Part shown: positions 52,422-61,152 of the stretch, in pieces
Numbering within the stretch: position 1 is the stretch's first letter
Layout of the letters: every line of letters starts with the position of its first letter
Assembly: GCF_024213665.1 (NCBI RefSeq)
Contig: NZ_JANAVP010000031.1
Span: 20,725-84,724, forward strand
Direction: 5' to 3'
DNA: 64,000 nucleotides
Origin: Streptomyces sp. A3M-1-3
GTDB taxonomy: Bacteria > Actinomycetota > Actinomycetes > Streptomycetales > Streptomycetaceae
Position numbers and translations under genes: made by a program
Notes under the pieces: model-generated
Seen by the model: the letters and a program-made list of their open reading frames with translations, nothing else
What the model was told of the DNA's origin: nothing
Databases searched by the model: none

Positions 52422-54749
52422 TTGTTCACCTCGCAAGATGACTGGAACAGCGGCTACGCCCAGGGGCGCGGCTACCGGCCGCTCGACGCCGGCGAGCGCG
52501 AGCTGCTCGCCCAGCACGCGCCCGCTCCCGAGAGCGGACGCGCCCTCGACGTGGGATGCGGCACCGGCGAACTCGCCCTGCATCTGGCGTCCATGGGCTA
52601 CACCGTCGACGCCCTCGACTGGGCCGATTCCGCCCTCGCCGCCGCCGAGACACCCCCTGAAGCCTCCGTCCGCTGGCTGCACCTGAACATCGAGCGTGAC
52701 AACCTCAAACCGCTGGAGCCTGGCGGCTACGACCTGATCACGCTGCGGATGGTGTACGTGTTCATGCGCGACCGCACCCGGCTGGCCCGCACGCTGGGCC
52801 GACGGCTACGCAAGAACGGCGCCCTCGTCGTCATCACTCCACTCGCCGCGACCACCCCCGCCGAGCGACGGGGCATCGCCCTCGACGAGGACGAGATCGC
52901 CCACCTGATGAGCATGTGGGACCAGGCACAGCGCTTCGCCGCGAACGGCATGGCCGTACTGGTACTGCGCGGCCTCAAGAAGGCCGCCGTACAGATCACG
53001 CACACGCCGTGCCCAGAGCCGAGTTCGGTGACCGGCGTACACGCCGTTGTCACGGACGCCGATGGCCGGGTACTGCTGAGCCGGTCGGCACAACAGGTGT
53101 GGGACTTGCCCGGCGAGCCGACCGCGCCCGGAGAAGGGTTCGAGCAGACGGCGGTGCGGGCCCTCGCCGAGCAAACCGGTGTGGCGGCCGATCCCGTCGA
53201 CGCACACGTCCTCGGACTGCTCCTCGATGCACCGGACAGCCTCCCCCGGACGAGCGTGGTGGTCCGCATCACTGCTCATGCTGGGCAGGGCCAGCCGCTA
53301 AAACCGGACGAGTTCGGGCACGTGGACTGGCATCCGCTGCACGCCCTGCGCCGTCTGGACCGGCTGTCCTCCACCTCTGCGCAGGCCCTGGACATGGTCT
53401 GGCCCGGCGTCCTGCCGTACGTACCGTCCGCACACGCGTATCCGGTCGACAACGCCTACCCGCCGGTGCCCGGCGAATCGCCAGAGGCGGTCGAGCGGCG
53501 CGAGAGGATGGCTGACCGGGTCATTGCTGACGGCTGGGCCTCCTCGCTCCCGGTCCAGCAGGCGCTGCGTGCGGTGCCGCGGCACCGCTACACCCCCGAG
53601 AGCCCTCTGCTGACCGCATACCACAGCAACCTGGCCGTGGTCACCGAGCACAACGACCTTGCCCAGGCGACCAGTTCAGTGTCCGCGGCCTGGCTCCAGG
53701 CCGACATGGCCGAGCACCTGCGTCTGGCTGAGGGGATGACGGTTTTCGAGGGCGGCTCGGGGGGCTACAACGCCGAACTGATCGCCTACATCGTCGGCCC
53801 GACCGGCCGCGTGATCACCGTCGACCTCGCCCCGTACGTCGTGCGCCGCACACAGCGGCTGACCGCCGAGGCCGGTAGCGGTCGCGTCACAGCGGTGCTC
53901 GGCTCTGCCAGCGATGGCGCCCCCGAGCACATGCCCCGCGGCGGCTTCGACGCCTCGGTGATCACTTACAACTGCTGGGACATCGCCCCCGCTTGGCGCG
54001 ACCAGCTCGCCGACGGCCGCTATCTCGTGCTCCCACTGGAAGTCCATGACTACACCCGCGCCATCGCCTTCCAGAAGCACGACCAGGTGCTGCGTGCTAC
54101 GGACTTCACGTTCTGCGGGTTTATCCGTGACCGCGGGCCCGCGGCCCGCGCCGTCCCCGCCTTCGACCTCGCCGACGGCGAACTGCAACTCCGTTTCCCC
54201 GACTGCGTACCCGCCGACACCACCGGTCTGAACGATGCCCTCGCGGGCCCGCGCCACGAAGTGGCCACCGGCGTGACCGTGGCCGGCAACGAGTCGTTCG
54301 AGACCCTGCAGCTCTTCCTCGCCACCACGCTGCCCGGCTTCTGCCGCCTCGCCCGCAACCATGGCCAGGACAGTGGCCTCACTGCGCTGCCCAAGCGCTC
54401 GGACGCCGCCGCGATCACAGCGGACGGCTCCCTCGCCTACCTGACCCACGTCCTGGTCCAGGACGGCTCCACGGCCGAACAGCGCCGCTCGGAGTTTCTG
54501 GCTCACGGGTTCGGGCCATCCGGGCCCGCTCTTGCCGAACAGCTCGCCTTCGCCGTGCGCCGCTGGGACGTCCACGAACGAGCGCACAGATACCCCGAGT
54601 TGGAGGTTCATCCCGCCGGAACCCCTGACGCCGAGCTGCCCGCAGGCCACGTGCTGGACAAGACCCACAGTCGGCTCGTGTGGACGTGGCGCTCCGACGT
54701 CGCCGACGCCCCGGCCGTGCAGCCCAAGAAGGTGAGCGCCCATGACTGA
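52422..54749 (+). CDS. Methyltransferase-Nudix-PCMT three-domain fusion
   Basis: Encodes 775 residues in three domains. Residues about 1-190 form a class I methyltransferase (ALDVGCGTGELALHLASMG). Residues 200-320 are a Nudix-fold domain (THTPCPEPSSV start, LPGEPTAPGEGFEQTAVRAL box) whose metal-site acidic pair is weakened (LAEQTGV). Residues about 375-775 form a protein-L-isoaspartate O-methyltransferase domain (VEHNDL/ATSSVSAAWLQADMAEHL, FEGGSGGYNAELIAYIVG). The start is TTG 52422, placed after AAGGAAG. A single-chain MT-Nudix-PCMT array is uncommon; PCMT-like domains of this type also occur in RiPP tailoring (FxLD-type). It overlaps the next gene by 8 bases. Confidence 0.82.
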   Translation: MFTSQDDWNSGYAQGRGYRPLDAGERELLAQHAPAPESGRALDVGCGTGELALHLASMGYTVDALDWADSALAAAETPPEASVRWLHLNIERDNLKPLEPGGYDLITLRMVYVFMRDRTRLARTLGRRLRKNGALVVITPLAATTPAERRGIALDEDEIAHLMSMWDQAQRFAANGMAVLVLRGLKKAAVQITHTPCPEPSSVTGVHAVVTDADGRVLLSRSAQQVWDLPGEPTAPGEGFEQTAVRALAEQTGVAADPVDAHVLGLLLDAPDSLPRTSVVVRITAHAGQGQPLKPDEFGHVDWHPLHALRRLDRLSSTSAQALDMVWPGVLPYVPSAHAYPVDNAYPPVPGESPEAVERRERMADRVIADGWASSLPVQQALRAVPRHRYTPESPLLTAYHSNLAVVTEHNDLAQATSSVSAAWLQADMAEHLRLAEGMTVFEGGSGGYNAELIAYIVGPTGRVITVDLAPYVVRRTQRLTAEAGSGRVTAVLGSASDGAPEHMPRGGFDASVITYNCWDIAPAWRDQLADGRYLVLPLEVHDYTRAIAFQKHDQVLRATDFTFCGFIRDRGPAARAVPAFDLADGELQLRFPDCVPADTTGLNDALAGPRHEVATGVTVAGNESFETLQLFLATTLPGFCRLARNHGQDSGLTALPKRSDAAAITADGSLAYLTHVLVQDGSTAEQRRSEFLAHGFGPSGPALAEQLAFAVRRWDVHERAHRYPELEVHPAGTPDAELPAGHVLDKTHSRLVWTWRSDVADAPAVQPKKVSAHD

Positions 54750-55764
54750 TCCGGTACCCGACCGGGTCGAGCCGCAGCACCGGCTGGGCCTGTACGAGCG
54801 TTACTACGCCCAGGTGGAATCCGGCCGCAAGACCATCGAAGTCCGGGTGCGCACGCCCCGGATGACGGACGTCGCGGTCGGCGACGTGCTCGTGTTCTAC
54901 GGCGAGGACTCTGGACGCGAACTCGACGTAAGGGTCGCGCGGATCACGCCGTACGCCTCGTTCGCCGAGCTGCTCGCCGCGGAGGACACCTCCCGCATCG
55001 ACCCTGCCGCCACATGCGCCGAGCAGCTCGCCAACCTGCGCCGCATCTACCCGCCGGAGAAGGAGGTTCTGGGACCGCTCGCGATCGAGTTCGACCACCG
55101 GTCGGCACTCGCCCACGCCGTGTCAGTCCATCGCTCCGGCCTCACACCCACTGGGCTCCCAGCGGCACATCAGCGCGAGGAATCTCAAAGCGCTAGAGAA
55201 TTTGACGCGCGGGAAATTCCCATGATTGACTCTGTGTCACCTATCCACTACCAAAGGGGGATACGTGGCACGCACCGCCGAGAAGACCGCCGTCCCGGCA
55301 CAGGCCGGACCGACGAAGACCGTCCGGAAGCGCTACGAGGAGATCCGCGTCGGGGACCTGCACGTCGATCAGACCCTCGACTCTGCCCGGCTGTTCGGCA
55401 CCAACACCGCCGAGGAGGCCGGCCCGGCCACGCAGCGGAAGAAGGACGCCGCGTGGACCGCGCGGCTCACGAAGATGTGGGATCCCTTCGCGCTGCTCCC
55501 GGCGATCGTCTCCCTCCGAGAGGACGGCCGGTACTACCTTCTCGACGGCCAGCACTCCACGGAGGTGGCGGTCGAGAAGGAGGGCCCGGACTTCCTCCGC
55601 GACTGCATGGTCTACGAGGGGCTCTCCGACGAGCAGGAGGCGAAGTTGTTCCTCGCGGCGAACCGCGACCGCAAGGCCGTGAAGCCGTTCGACATCTTCC
55701 GCGTCTCGATCACCGCCGGCGACCCGCGCAACACCCGGATCCTCGCCGAGGTCGAGAGCCGTGA
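54742..55764 (+). CDS. ASCH-domain protein with run-through tail
   Basis: Residues 1-115 form an ASCH domain. YYAQVESGRKTIEVRV, with Lys and Thr, and RRIYPPEKEVLGPLAIEFD match YqfB-like ASCH proteins that recognise modified cytidines (E. coli YqfB hydrolyses N4-acetylcytidine). After residue 115 the frame continues with no stop through a promoter-like zone and 500 bases of the ParB-like gene, giving 340 residues. That tail is Arg/Pro-rich and is probably not a natural protein, so the original end was near base 55100 and the stop was lost at a junction. ATG 54742. Confidence 0.7.
   Translation: MTDPVPDRVEPQHRLGLYERYYAQVESGRKTIEVRVRTPRMTDVAVGDVLVFYGEDSGRELDVRVARITPYASFAELLAAEDTSRIDPAATCAEQLANLRRIYPPEKEVLGPLAIEFDHRSALAHAVSVHRSGLTPTGLPAAHQREESQSAREFDAREIPMIDSVSPIHYQRGIRGTHRREDRRPGTGRTDEDRPEALRGDPRRGPARRSDPRLCPAVRHQHRRGGRPGHAAEEGRRVDRAAHEDVGSLRAAPGDRLPPRGRPVLPSRRPALHGGGGREGGPGLPPRLHGLRGALRRAGGEVVPRGEPRPQGREAVRHLPRLDHRRRPAQHPDPRRGREP
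55211..55221. promoter_or_regulatory. Palindrome GGGAAATTCCC upstream of the ParB-like gene
   Basis: A perfect palindrome (GGGAA-A-TTCCC) lies 44-54 bases ahead of the ParB-like gene GTG 55265. TTGACG at 55202 could be a -35 box, with no good -10 box at the right spacing. It could be an operator. Confidence 0.4.
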
Positions 55765-56239
55765 TCTCGGCATCTCGGGCAGCACCTCTGCGAACAAGAT
55801 CGGCGCAGTGCAGGCACTCACCGCCCTCGCGGTGATGGACGAGAAGCACGCCGCCCGGGACGAGAGCGGGAGCCTGATCTACCCCCTCGTCCTCCCCGAG
55901 GGGCGCTCCCCGCTGATCCCGCAGGTGTTGCAGGTCGTCGAGGACGCGTGGGGCCGCAACCCCGCAACGTGGGAAGGGATCATGTTGCGCGCCATCGCGA
56001 TGGTCCTCGACCGCAACCCCGGCGCCCAACTCGACCGCCTGAGTAGGAAGCTTGCCGGCCACGGCACGCGCAAGCCGCTCACGGTCGCGCAGTGGAAGGA
56101 GTCCTCCATCGCGAACACGGTCGGCGGCGGCGGCTCCTCCTCCCGCTCCGCCCCCCTCGCAAAGCTCATCGTCAACGAGTACAACACCGGGCTGACCGAG
56201 CAATTCCTGATCCATCCCGGCCGGCCCGACAAGGACTGA
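55265..56239 (+). CDS. ParB-like nuclease-domain protein (DUF6551-like)
   Basis: Encodes 324 residues. The ParB/Srx fold has YEEIRVGDLHVDQ near residue 23 and the YYLLDGQHSTEVAVE core with LDGQHS in place of DGHHR. DEQEAKLFLAANRDRKAVKPFDIFR follows, as in phage or mobile element ParB-like families. It may bind DNA, but no centromere sites are seen nearby. GTG 55265 has AAAGGGGG upstream. Confidence 0.75.
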   Translation: MARTAEKTAVPAQAGPTKTVRKRYEEIRVGDLHVDQTLDSARLFGTNTAEEAGPATQRKKDAAWTARLTKMWDPFALLPAIVSLREDGRYYLLDGQHSTEVAVEKEGPDFLRDCMVYEGLSDEQEAKLFLAANRDRKAVKPFDIFRVSITAGDPRNTRILAEVESRDLGISGSTSANKIGAVQALTALAVMDEKHAARDESGSLIYPLVLPEGRSPLIPQVLQVVEDAWGRNPATWEGIMLRAIAMVLDRNPGAQLDRLSRKLAGHGTRKPLTVAQWKESSIANTVGGGGSSSRSAPLAKLIVNEYNTGLTEQFLIHPGRPDKD

Positions 56240-56251
56240 ACCACCTTCACC

Positions 56252-56280
56252 GGGCCCCCGCGCACGCAGCGTGGGGGCCC
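56252..56280. terminator. Strong GC hairpin after the ParB-like gene
   Basis: GGGCCCCC at 56252 pairs with GGGGGCCC at 56280 across a 13-base loop, right after the stop codon. It is a good intrinsic terminator candidate. Confidence 0.7.
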
Positions 56281-56461
56281 TTCGCTCCAACTGTGTCAGG
56301 CAGCTGTTGAGGCGGACTGTTCCCGGCGGCTTCGCGAGCGACAGAGCTTCCCAGGCCCAGCACCTGGCTCGTGATCAGCGTGGTGAGCGCAGCTGAACTT
56401 GGTTGGGCGATGTCGGCCGATTACCTGACAGTTGAGGACTGGGTCCGGTAAGTCTGTGCAG

Positions 56462-56863
56462 GTGAATGAATCCACTCCGCCCGAGGACGGCGAGCCCACC
56501 TCCTTCGCCGAGAAGACGAAGACCTGGTATGAGAGGCACAAGCCGAAGATCCGCGTCGCCCTCGGCGTGACTCTAGCCGTGGGCCTGGGCCTGATTGTGG
56601 TCGCCCATCGCCACGAGAGGCAGGCCGGCGAGAGGTACGATGCCGAGGGCATCGGGGATTGGGAGCCGGTCTCCGGCAGTGACGCCACGGACGAGCCTCG
56701 TCGGTCCTTCCTTGACCCTGACCGTGATCCCTTCCTGCGGAGGCTCCCCGCTGGTCAGCAAGCCAGCGAGGAGGCCAACGCGAGGTATAGGGAACTGAGG
56801 GGCTGCGACCTCCCTCCTGGTTACACCTGCGTTCGCCCGTGGTCCATTGAGACCGCAGCCTGA
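56462..56863 (+). CDS. Small single-helix membrane protein
   Basis: Encodes 133 residues. A 30-residue hydrophilic N-terminus is followed by one hydrophobic helix (VALGVTLAVGLGLIVVA, residues about 32-48) and an acidic, Arg-rich C-terminal part with two Cys. No family is recognised. It starts at GTG 56462; the upstream frame is open but lacks a ribosome site. Confidence 0.5.
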   Translation: MNESTPPEDGEPTSFAEKTKTWYERHKPKIRVALGVTLAVGLGLIVVAHRHERQAGERYDAEGIGDWEPVSGSDATDEPRRSFLDPDRDPFLRRLPAGQQASEEANARYRELRGCDLPPGYTCVRPWSIETAA

Positions 56864-57924
56864 GCACCTGAGCGAAGGTCACCGTGGCCTCTCATTCCTG
56901 TGCGGTGCCGACGGAGTCGCTGCAGGACGCTCGTACTGCCTCTGACCTGCGCATTCGCCCGTCACTGGCGAGCGCCGTCGAGGGCCTCGTCGATCCTGGA
57001 ACCGTGGCAGAATCCGAGCTGCAAAATAGGACCATGCCTGTGATGTTGACCGATATGCCGCCCGACCGGCTGGACGCGCTGGTGAAGCATCCGTTTCACC
57101 GGGAGACTGGTGAGCGGCTGGTCAGTTTTATCAGCGACTTGCGTCAGTGTCATGGCCCCGAGGACTTCGTGGCCTTCCAGGAGCGACTGCTTGTTGCCAC
57201 TCTCGCAGCCAGTGAGGCACGGGCGCAGCGGTCCCGGGTGATCAAGCGGCTGAGGAGGGGCGCCCGGCTTCCGGCCGATGCTCCCGAGCTCGCCGTCGGT
57301 GATCCGTACGACATCGAGGATTGGCGCCTGGAGTCAGATGTCCTTGAGCGCGTCGGCCGGCAGCTGCGGTCCATCGGCGACGCCATGGCCTGGCGCGCGT
57401 TTGGCTACGACCGCCGCTACATTCTCGCGCTGCGCCGCAACGAGTCGCCGGGCCCGATGACCCTCAGCAAGGAGGGAACGGTCCACGAGATTCAGTTCGC
57501 GCAGGAGCAGTGGAGCGAGCACCGCCGTTTCGCGATGCTCCACGATCTCACCAACTGCCTGCGCATCGGCGACGTGACCGTGTTCGACAACCCCCGGGAA
57601 GACGGCGAGCAAGAGATCTTGCTGCACGAACTCAAGACGAACCCGCGGCGGCGGGAGAGCGCGCAGCTCATCCGCACGCGGATGGCGGCTGATGCCCTCC
57701 ACACGAATGGGCCTCTGTCTGGGCACGAGAAGGCCCACTTCTTTGCCACCGGTGTTCCCTACAAGGCTCACCTGGACACCCTCCGCGATGCCTTCGCATT
57801 CGCCCACCAGGACGGCCTGAAGACGATGCGGGTGCCCGGGCAGCGCGGCCTAGGGGCCTCCCCCTGAGTGGTGGACACGCTGATACTGGATCTGCTTGAT
57901 CCGGAGGAAGCGAGAAGACCGCCG

Positions 57925-58269
57925 ATGGCGATGAAGGATTACTCGGACGAGTTCAAGGCCGATGCCGTGGCCCTGTACGAGTCCACACCCGGGGCGATCT
58001 ACAAGAGCATCGCTGCCGACCTGGGCGTCAACCGGGCGACCCTGCGTGAGTGGGTGCTGCGGGACCGCGAGCGCCGTGGCATCACCGCCGCGGCTGCGAG
58101 GCCGGGCGCCCAGCCTCGGGAGGCGGTGCCGTCCGCTGATCCGGACGAGCGGGTGCGGCAGTTGGAGGCCCGGGTGGCCGAGCTCGAGGCGAGTGAGCGC
58201 AAGCTCGCCACCGAGCGGGACATCCTCCGCAAGGCGGCCAAGTATTTCGCCGGAGAGACGAACTGGTGA
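57925..58269 (+). CDS. IS3-family OrfA (HTH) transposase subunit
   Basis: Encodes 114 residues with YSDEFKADAVALYES and SIAADLGVNRATLREWV HTH, then a leucine-zipper-like heptad segment (QLEARVAELEASERKLATERD), typical of IS3 OrfA. ATG 57925 is chosen; GTG 57868 lies further upstream without a ribosome site. Its stop overlaps OrfB. Confidence 0.88.
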   Translation: MAMKDYSDEFKADAVALYESTPGAIYKSIAADLGVNRATLREWVLRDRERRGITAAAARPGAQPREAVPSADPDERVRQLEARVAELEASERKLATERDILRKAAKYFAGETNW

Positions 58270-59162
58270 GGAGCCGCTTCCAGTTCGTTGACGACCATCG
58301 GAACACCTACGAGGTGAAGCGGCTCTGCCAAGTCCTGGACGTGAACCGGTCCAGCTACTACAAGTGGCTCGCCGGCGCCGAGGCCCGGGCCGCCCGGCAG
58401 TGGGAGGACCGGATCCTGGCCGAGGAGATCCGCGAGGTCCACGGCGAGTCCGGCGGCGCCTACGGCTCCCCCCGAGTGACGGCCGAGCTCCGCGAGAAAG
58501 GGCGGCGGGTCAACGAGAAGCGGATCGCCCGGATCATGCGGACGTTCTCCATCACCGGCATCCGCCTGCGCAGACGCGTGCGCACCACCGTCCCGGACCC
58601 GGCAGCCCCACCGGTCCCGGACCTGTTCCAGCGGGACTTCACCGCCATCGAGCCGGGGCGGAAGTACATGGGCGACATCACGTATCTCCCGCTCGCAGGC
58701 GGGGAGTTCCTCTATCTCGCGACCGTGCTGGACTGCTTCAGCCGCAAGGTCGTCGGCTGGTCCATCGCCGACCACATGCGCACCGGCCTGGTCGCCGACG
58801 CACTGCGGATGGCAGCCTCGACCCGTGGCCGCCTGGACGGCGCCGTGTTCCACTCCGACCACGGGAGCCAATACGGCTCCCGGGCCTTCGCCGGCCTCTG
58901 CGACCAGCTCGGGGTCACCCGGTCGATGGGCGCGGTCGGCACCAGCGCCGACAACGCGGCCTGCGAAAGTTTCCACGCCTCCCTGAAACGCGAGACCCTC
59001 CGGGGCGCCCACGACTACGGCGACGCCGAGACCTGCCGCAGGACCGTCTTCGCCTGGCTGACCCGCTACAACACCCGCCGCCGGCACTCCGCCAACGGCC
59101 ACCTCAGCCCCAACGAATACGAACACCGACACCACACCGCTAAACTCACGCTCGCCGCGTGA
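58266..59162 (+). CDS. IS3-family OrfB (DDE integrase) transposase subunit
   Basis: Encodes 298 residues of an rve-type DDE transposase. N-terminal CQVLDVNRSSYYKW HTH_21 is followed by the catalytic core: MGDITYLPL (first Asp), HSDHGSQYGS (second Asp) and NAACESFHASLKRE (Glu). GTG 58266 overlaps the OrfA stop, -1 in frame, so translation is by reinitiation or -1 frameshifting. It appears intact. Confidence 0.92.
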   Translation: MRSRFQFVDDHRNTYEVKRLCQVLDVNRSSYYKWLAGAEARAARQWEDRILAEEIREVHGESGGAYGSPRVTAELREKGRRVNEKRIARIMRTFSITGIRLRRRVRTTVPDPAAPPVPDLFQRDFTAIEPGRKYMGDITYLPLAGGEFLYLATVLDCFSRKVVGWSIADHMRTGLVADALRMAASTRGRLDGAVFHSDHGSQYGSRAFAGLCDQLGVTRSMGAVGTSADNAACESFHASLKRETLRGAHDYGDAETCRRTVFAWLTRYNTRRRHSANGHLSPNEYEHRHHTAKLTLAA

Positions 59163-59538
59163 TCAATAACCGCGTGCCCACCTTCGCGGGGGAAGGCCCC
59201 TAGTCGCAATGGACATTTCCGCCGTGGGCAACAGGTGGGGGATGCCCGAAGCAACCCGGCAGTTCGAATCGGCCTACGCGGCGTTGCTCCGCCGTACCAG
59301 GCTGACTGGGCAGCGTGTCTGCTTCGGCAGCGGGGACCAAGCTGCCCGCAACACGTTGCTGCCGCCATGGGGCATCTATCCGCTCCAACCAGCAGAGTGT
59401 GCCGGCCTCATCGCCGATGTCCTGGTCTTTACCGTCACGACATCCTCCGACGGCTTCGTCGAAGAGGTACGCAAGGCTGGAATCGACGCGCGCTGGGTCC
59501 TGCCGGAAAACACTGAGATGGGCCCGAACTAAGTTGTC

Positions 59539-59718
59539 GTGGAAGTCGAGGGTTACGGGCACCGCGTCACGATGACGAGATGGGAGATCGAACGGTTGCT
59601 ACTGGAGCTGACCGACCTGCCGACCTGGGCAGAAGGGATCAAACGGCTTCTCCGCCGAGGCCCGGCTGGCTGGCAGCCATGGCCGCACTTCCTCAACGAG
59701 CACCTGATATGGGACTGA
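59539..59718 (+). CDS. Small ORF in frame after the split gene
   Basis: Encodes 59 residues from GTG 59539, in the same frame as the interrupted gene and starting 7 bases after its TAA. The codon bias is Streptomyces-like (for example many GAG/CTG), and residues TRWEIERLLLELTDLP suggest a helix. It could be a separate small protein or former C-terminal extension. No motif. Confidence 0.4.
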   Translation: MEVEGYGHRVTMTRWEIERLLLELTDLPTWAEGIKRLLRRGPAGWQPWPHFLNEHLIWD

Positions 59719-59780
59719 CCTGAATTGCTGCGCCACGCGACCGCTCGTGAGGAAAACTGCCAGGCCAGCGCAAGTGCGCT

Positions 59781-60983
59781 GTGGCTACGCTCCCGGTCAT
59801 GAGGACTTCCGCCGCCGACTACGGCTGGCTACCGGACCACCAACTGCATGTGGTGCCCACCTTGGCCCATGTGGACCAGCTGATCGACCACGTCACGCGG
59901 ATCGTCCATAACTACTCCGATCAGGACCCGCTGACCCTCGCGGAGGTCGTGGACGGCGACCGGGTCCACATCAAGGTGACCGCTATCGCACCGATACCCG
60001 AGTTGATGCCTCGGCTTGTAGCGGACGCCCTCACCCAGCTCCGCGCCGCCCTGGAACACACCTTGTACGCCGAGGTCGAGCACCTCCTGCAGCGCCGGCT
60101 GACTGACCAGGAGGCGCGAAGCATTGAGATGCCCGCCTGCACCGAGCCAGCCCGCTTCGATACCTGGCTCGCACACGGACGCCGGAGCCGACTGGCCCCA
60201 CTTGCCGTCGGCGCTGTGCTCGCGGAGCGCATCCGAGCGTTGCAGCCCTTTCAGCGCCGCGACTTCGACGACCACCCACTCCGGCTCCTGGCCGAGCACA
60301 CCAACCTGGCCAAGCACCGCACCCCGGCCGTCGCCGCCACCCGCCTCGGCGCCGTCTATCCCGACCGCCAACACCCCGATCTCACCGTCGCTCTCCCCTT
60401 GAAGCGCAACCCCCAGCCTGGCCATAGCCTTCGTCTCCAGCCCGGAGACATTCTGGCCAGCAGTCCCCGCAACACCAGAACCGAGCTTTCGATCGTCCCG
60501 CCCGTCTGCCTGCAGCGTCCGCATACCGGAGTGTGGAACATCGCGGTAAAGGAACTCGGCTGCCTCGAAGACTGGATCCGGACCACAGCCATCCCGATCC
60601 TCATCACCGGGTCCCGCCAGAGCACCCCGATCCCGCCCCAGCTCGACATCACGACCGGACACAGCGATCTCCGGCGCGCGCTCCTGTCGGCAGGTGCCAT
60701 GCCCGCAGCAGAACGGGGCGCCCTGAGCATTCAGGCCACACAGGCTCGCCGTGATCTTCCCGGAATTCTCTCCATGCCGCCAGTGAGCGCTGACCGAGAA
60801 ACAATCAAGGCATGGGTGTCGTCCCTGGATGACGCGAGGGTCGTGGGCACGGTCGCCCGTATCGCACTGGTGAACCCCGACCCGAGGGCCCTGCTGCACT
60901 ATCTAGGCGAACTGTGCGCTGAGGCTCACGCCTACAAGAGCCGGGTGTGGGACGAGTCAGGAGAACAAACAGGGTCCGCATAG
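59781..60983 (+). CDS. Unrecognised 400-residue protein
   Basis: Encodes 400 residues with good actinobacterial codon bias. The sequence has helical Leu/Ala-rich regions, a central His/Asp-rich part (AEHTNLAKHRTPA) and no transmembrane segment. No known domain can be assigned. It follows the split nuclease-like gene in the same orientation and may be a partner. The start could also be ATG 59799. Confidence 0.6.
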   Translation: MATLPVMRTSAADYGWLPDHQLHVVPTLAHVDQLIDHVTRIVHNYSDQDPLTLAEVVDGDRVHIKVTAIAPIPELMPRLVADALTQLRAALEHTLYAEVEHLLQRRLTDQEARSIEMPACTEPARFDTWLAHGRRSRLAPLAVGAVLAERIRALQPFQRRDFDDHPLRLLAEHTNLAKHRTPAVAATRLGAVYPDRQHPDLTVALPLKRNPQPGHSLRLQPGDILASSPRNTRTELSIVPPVCLQRPHTGVWNIAVKELGCLEDWIRTTAIPILITGSRQSTPIPPQLDITTGHSDLRRALLSAGAMPAAERGALSIQATQARRDLPGILSMPPVSADRETIKAWVSSLDDARVVGTVARIALVNPDPRALLHYLGELCAEAHAYKSRVWDESGEQTGSA

Positions 60984-60996
60984 CCTGAGTCCGGGA

Positions 60997-61030
60997 CCCG
61001 GGAGCGGATCCCGGGGCTTCGGCCCGGGCC
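60997..61030. terminator. Nested GC hairpins after the 400-residue protein gene
   Basis: CCCGGGA-GCGGA-TCCCGGG (60997-61015) is followed by an overlapping CCGGGG-CTTC-GGCCCGG stem to 61030, 14 bases after the stop codon. A likely terminator. Confidence 0.55.
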
Positions 61031-61136
61031 GCGCACCTTGACTAGCACCCAGCTTGAAGGCCGGCGCTCTCCGAGCACCTCGCGGACCACCAACGATACG
61101 AACCCCTGGTCAATCACCCAACAGGTGAAAGGCCAT

Positions 61137-61152
61137 ATGTCTCATGAGACAT
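61137..61152. promoter_or_regulatory. 16-bp perfect palindrome at the edge of the gpsA fragment
   Basis: ATGTCTCATGAGACAT is a perfect palindrome overlapping the first ATG of the gpsA fragment. It may be an operator or a recombination end. Confidence 0.4.

Larger units (their letters stand above)
57854..59200 (+). mobile_element. IS3-family insertion sequence
   Basis: About 1347 bp with two transposase frames. The ends are imperfect inverted repeats, GGGGCCT-CCCCCTGAG at the left and GGGGCCTTCCCCCGCG at the right (reverse complement), matching about 24 of 31 positions. Direct repeats TAG flank it at 57851-57853 and 59201-59203, consistent with 3-bp target duplication. The exact end may shift by one base because the repeats are shared. 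Confidence 0.85.
56884..59532 (+). pseudogene. Nuclease-like gene interrupted by an IS3-family element
   Basis: The left part (56884-57853) encodes 323 residues; the right part (59204-59532) continues in the same frame. Removing 57854-59203 gives one 432-residue protein with codons CTA-GTC-GCA at the join. No family is recognised, but CLRIGDVTVFDNPR and EILLHELKTNP form a D...ExK pattern like PD-(D/E)XK nucleases. The gene is broken by insertion. The start is GTG 56884. Confidence 0.7.
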
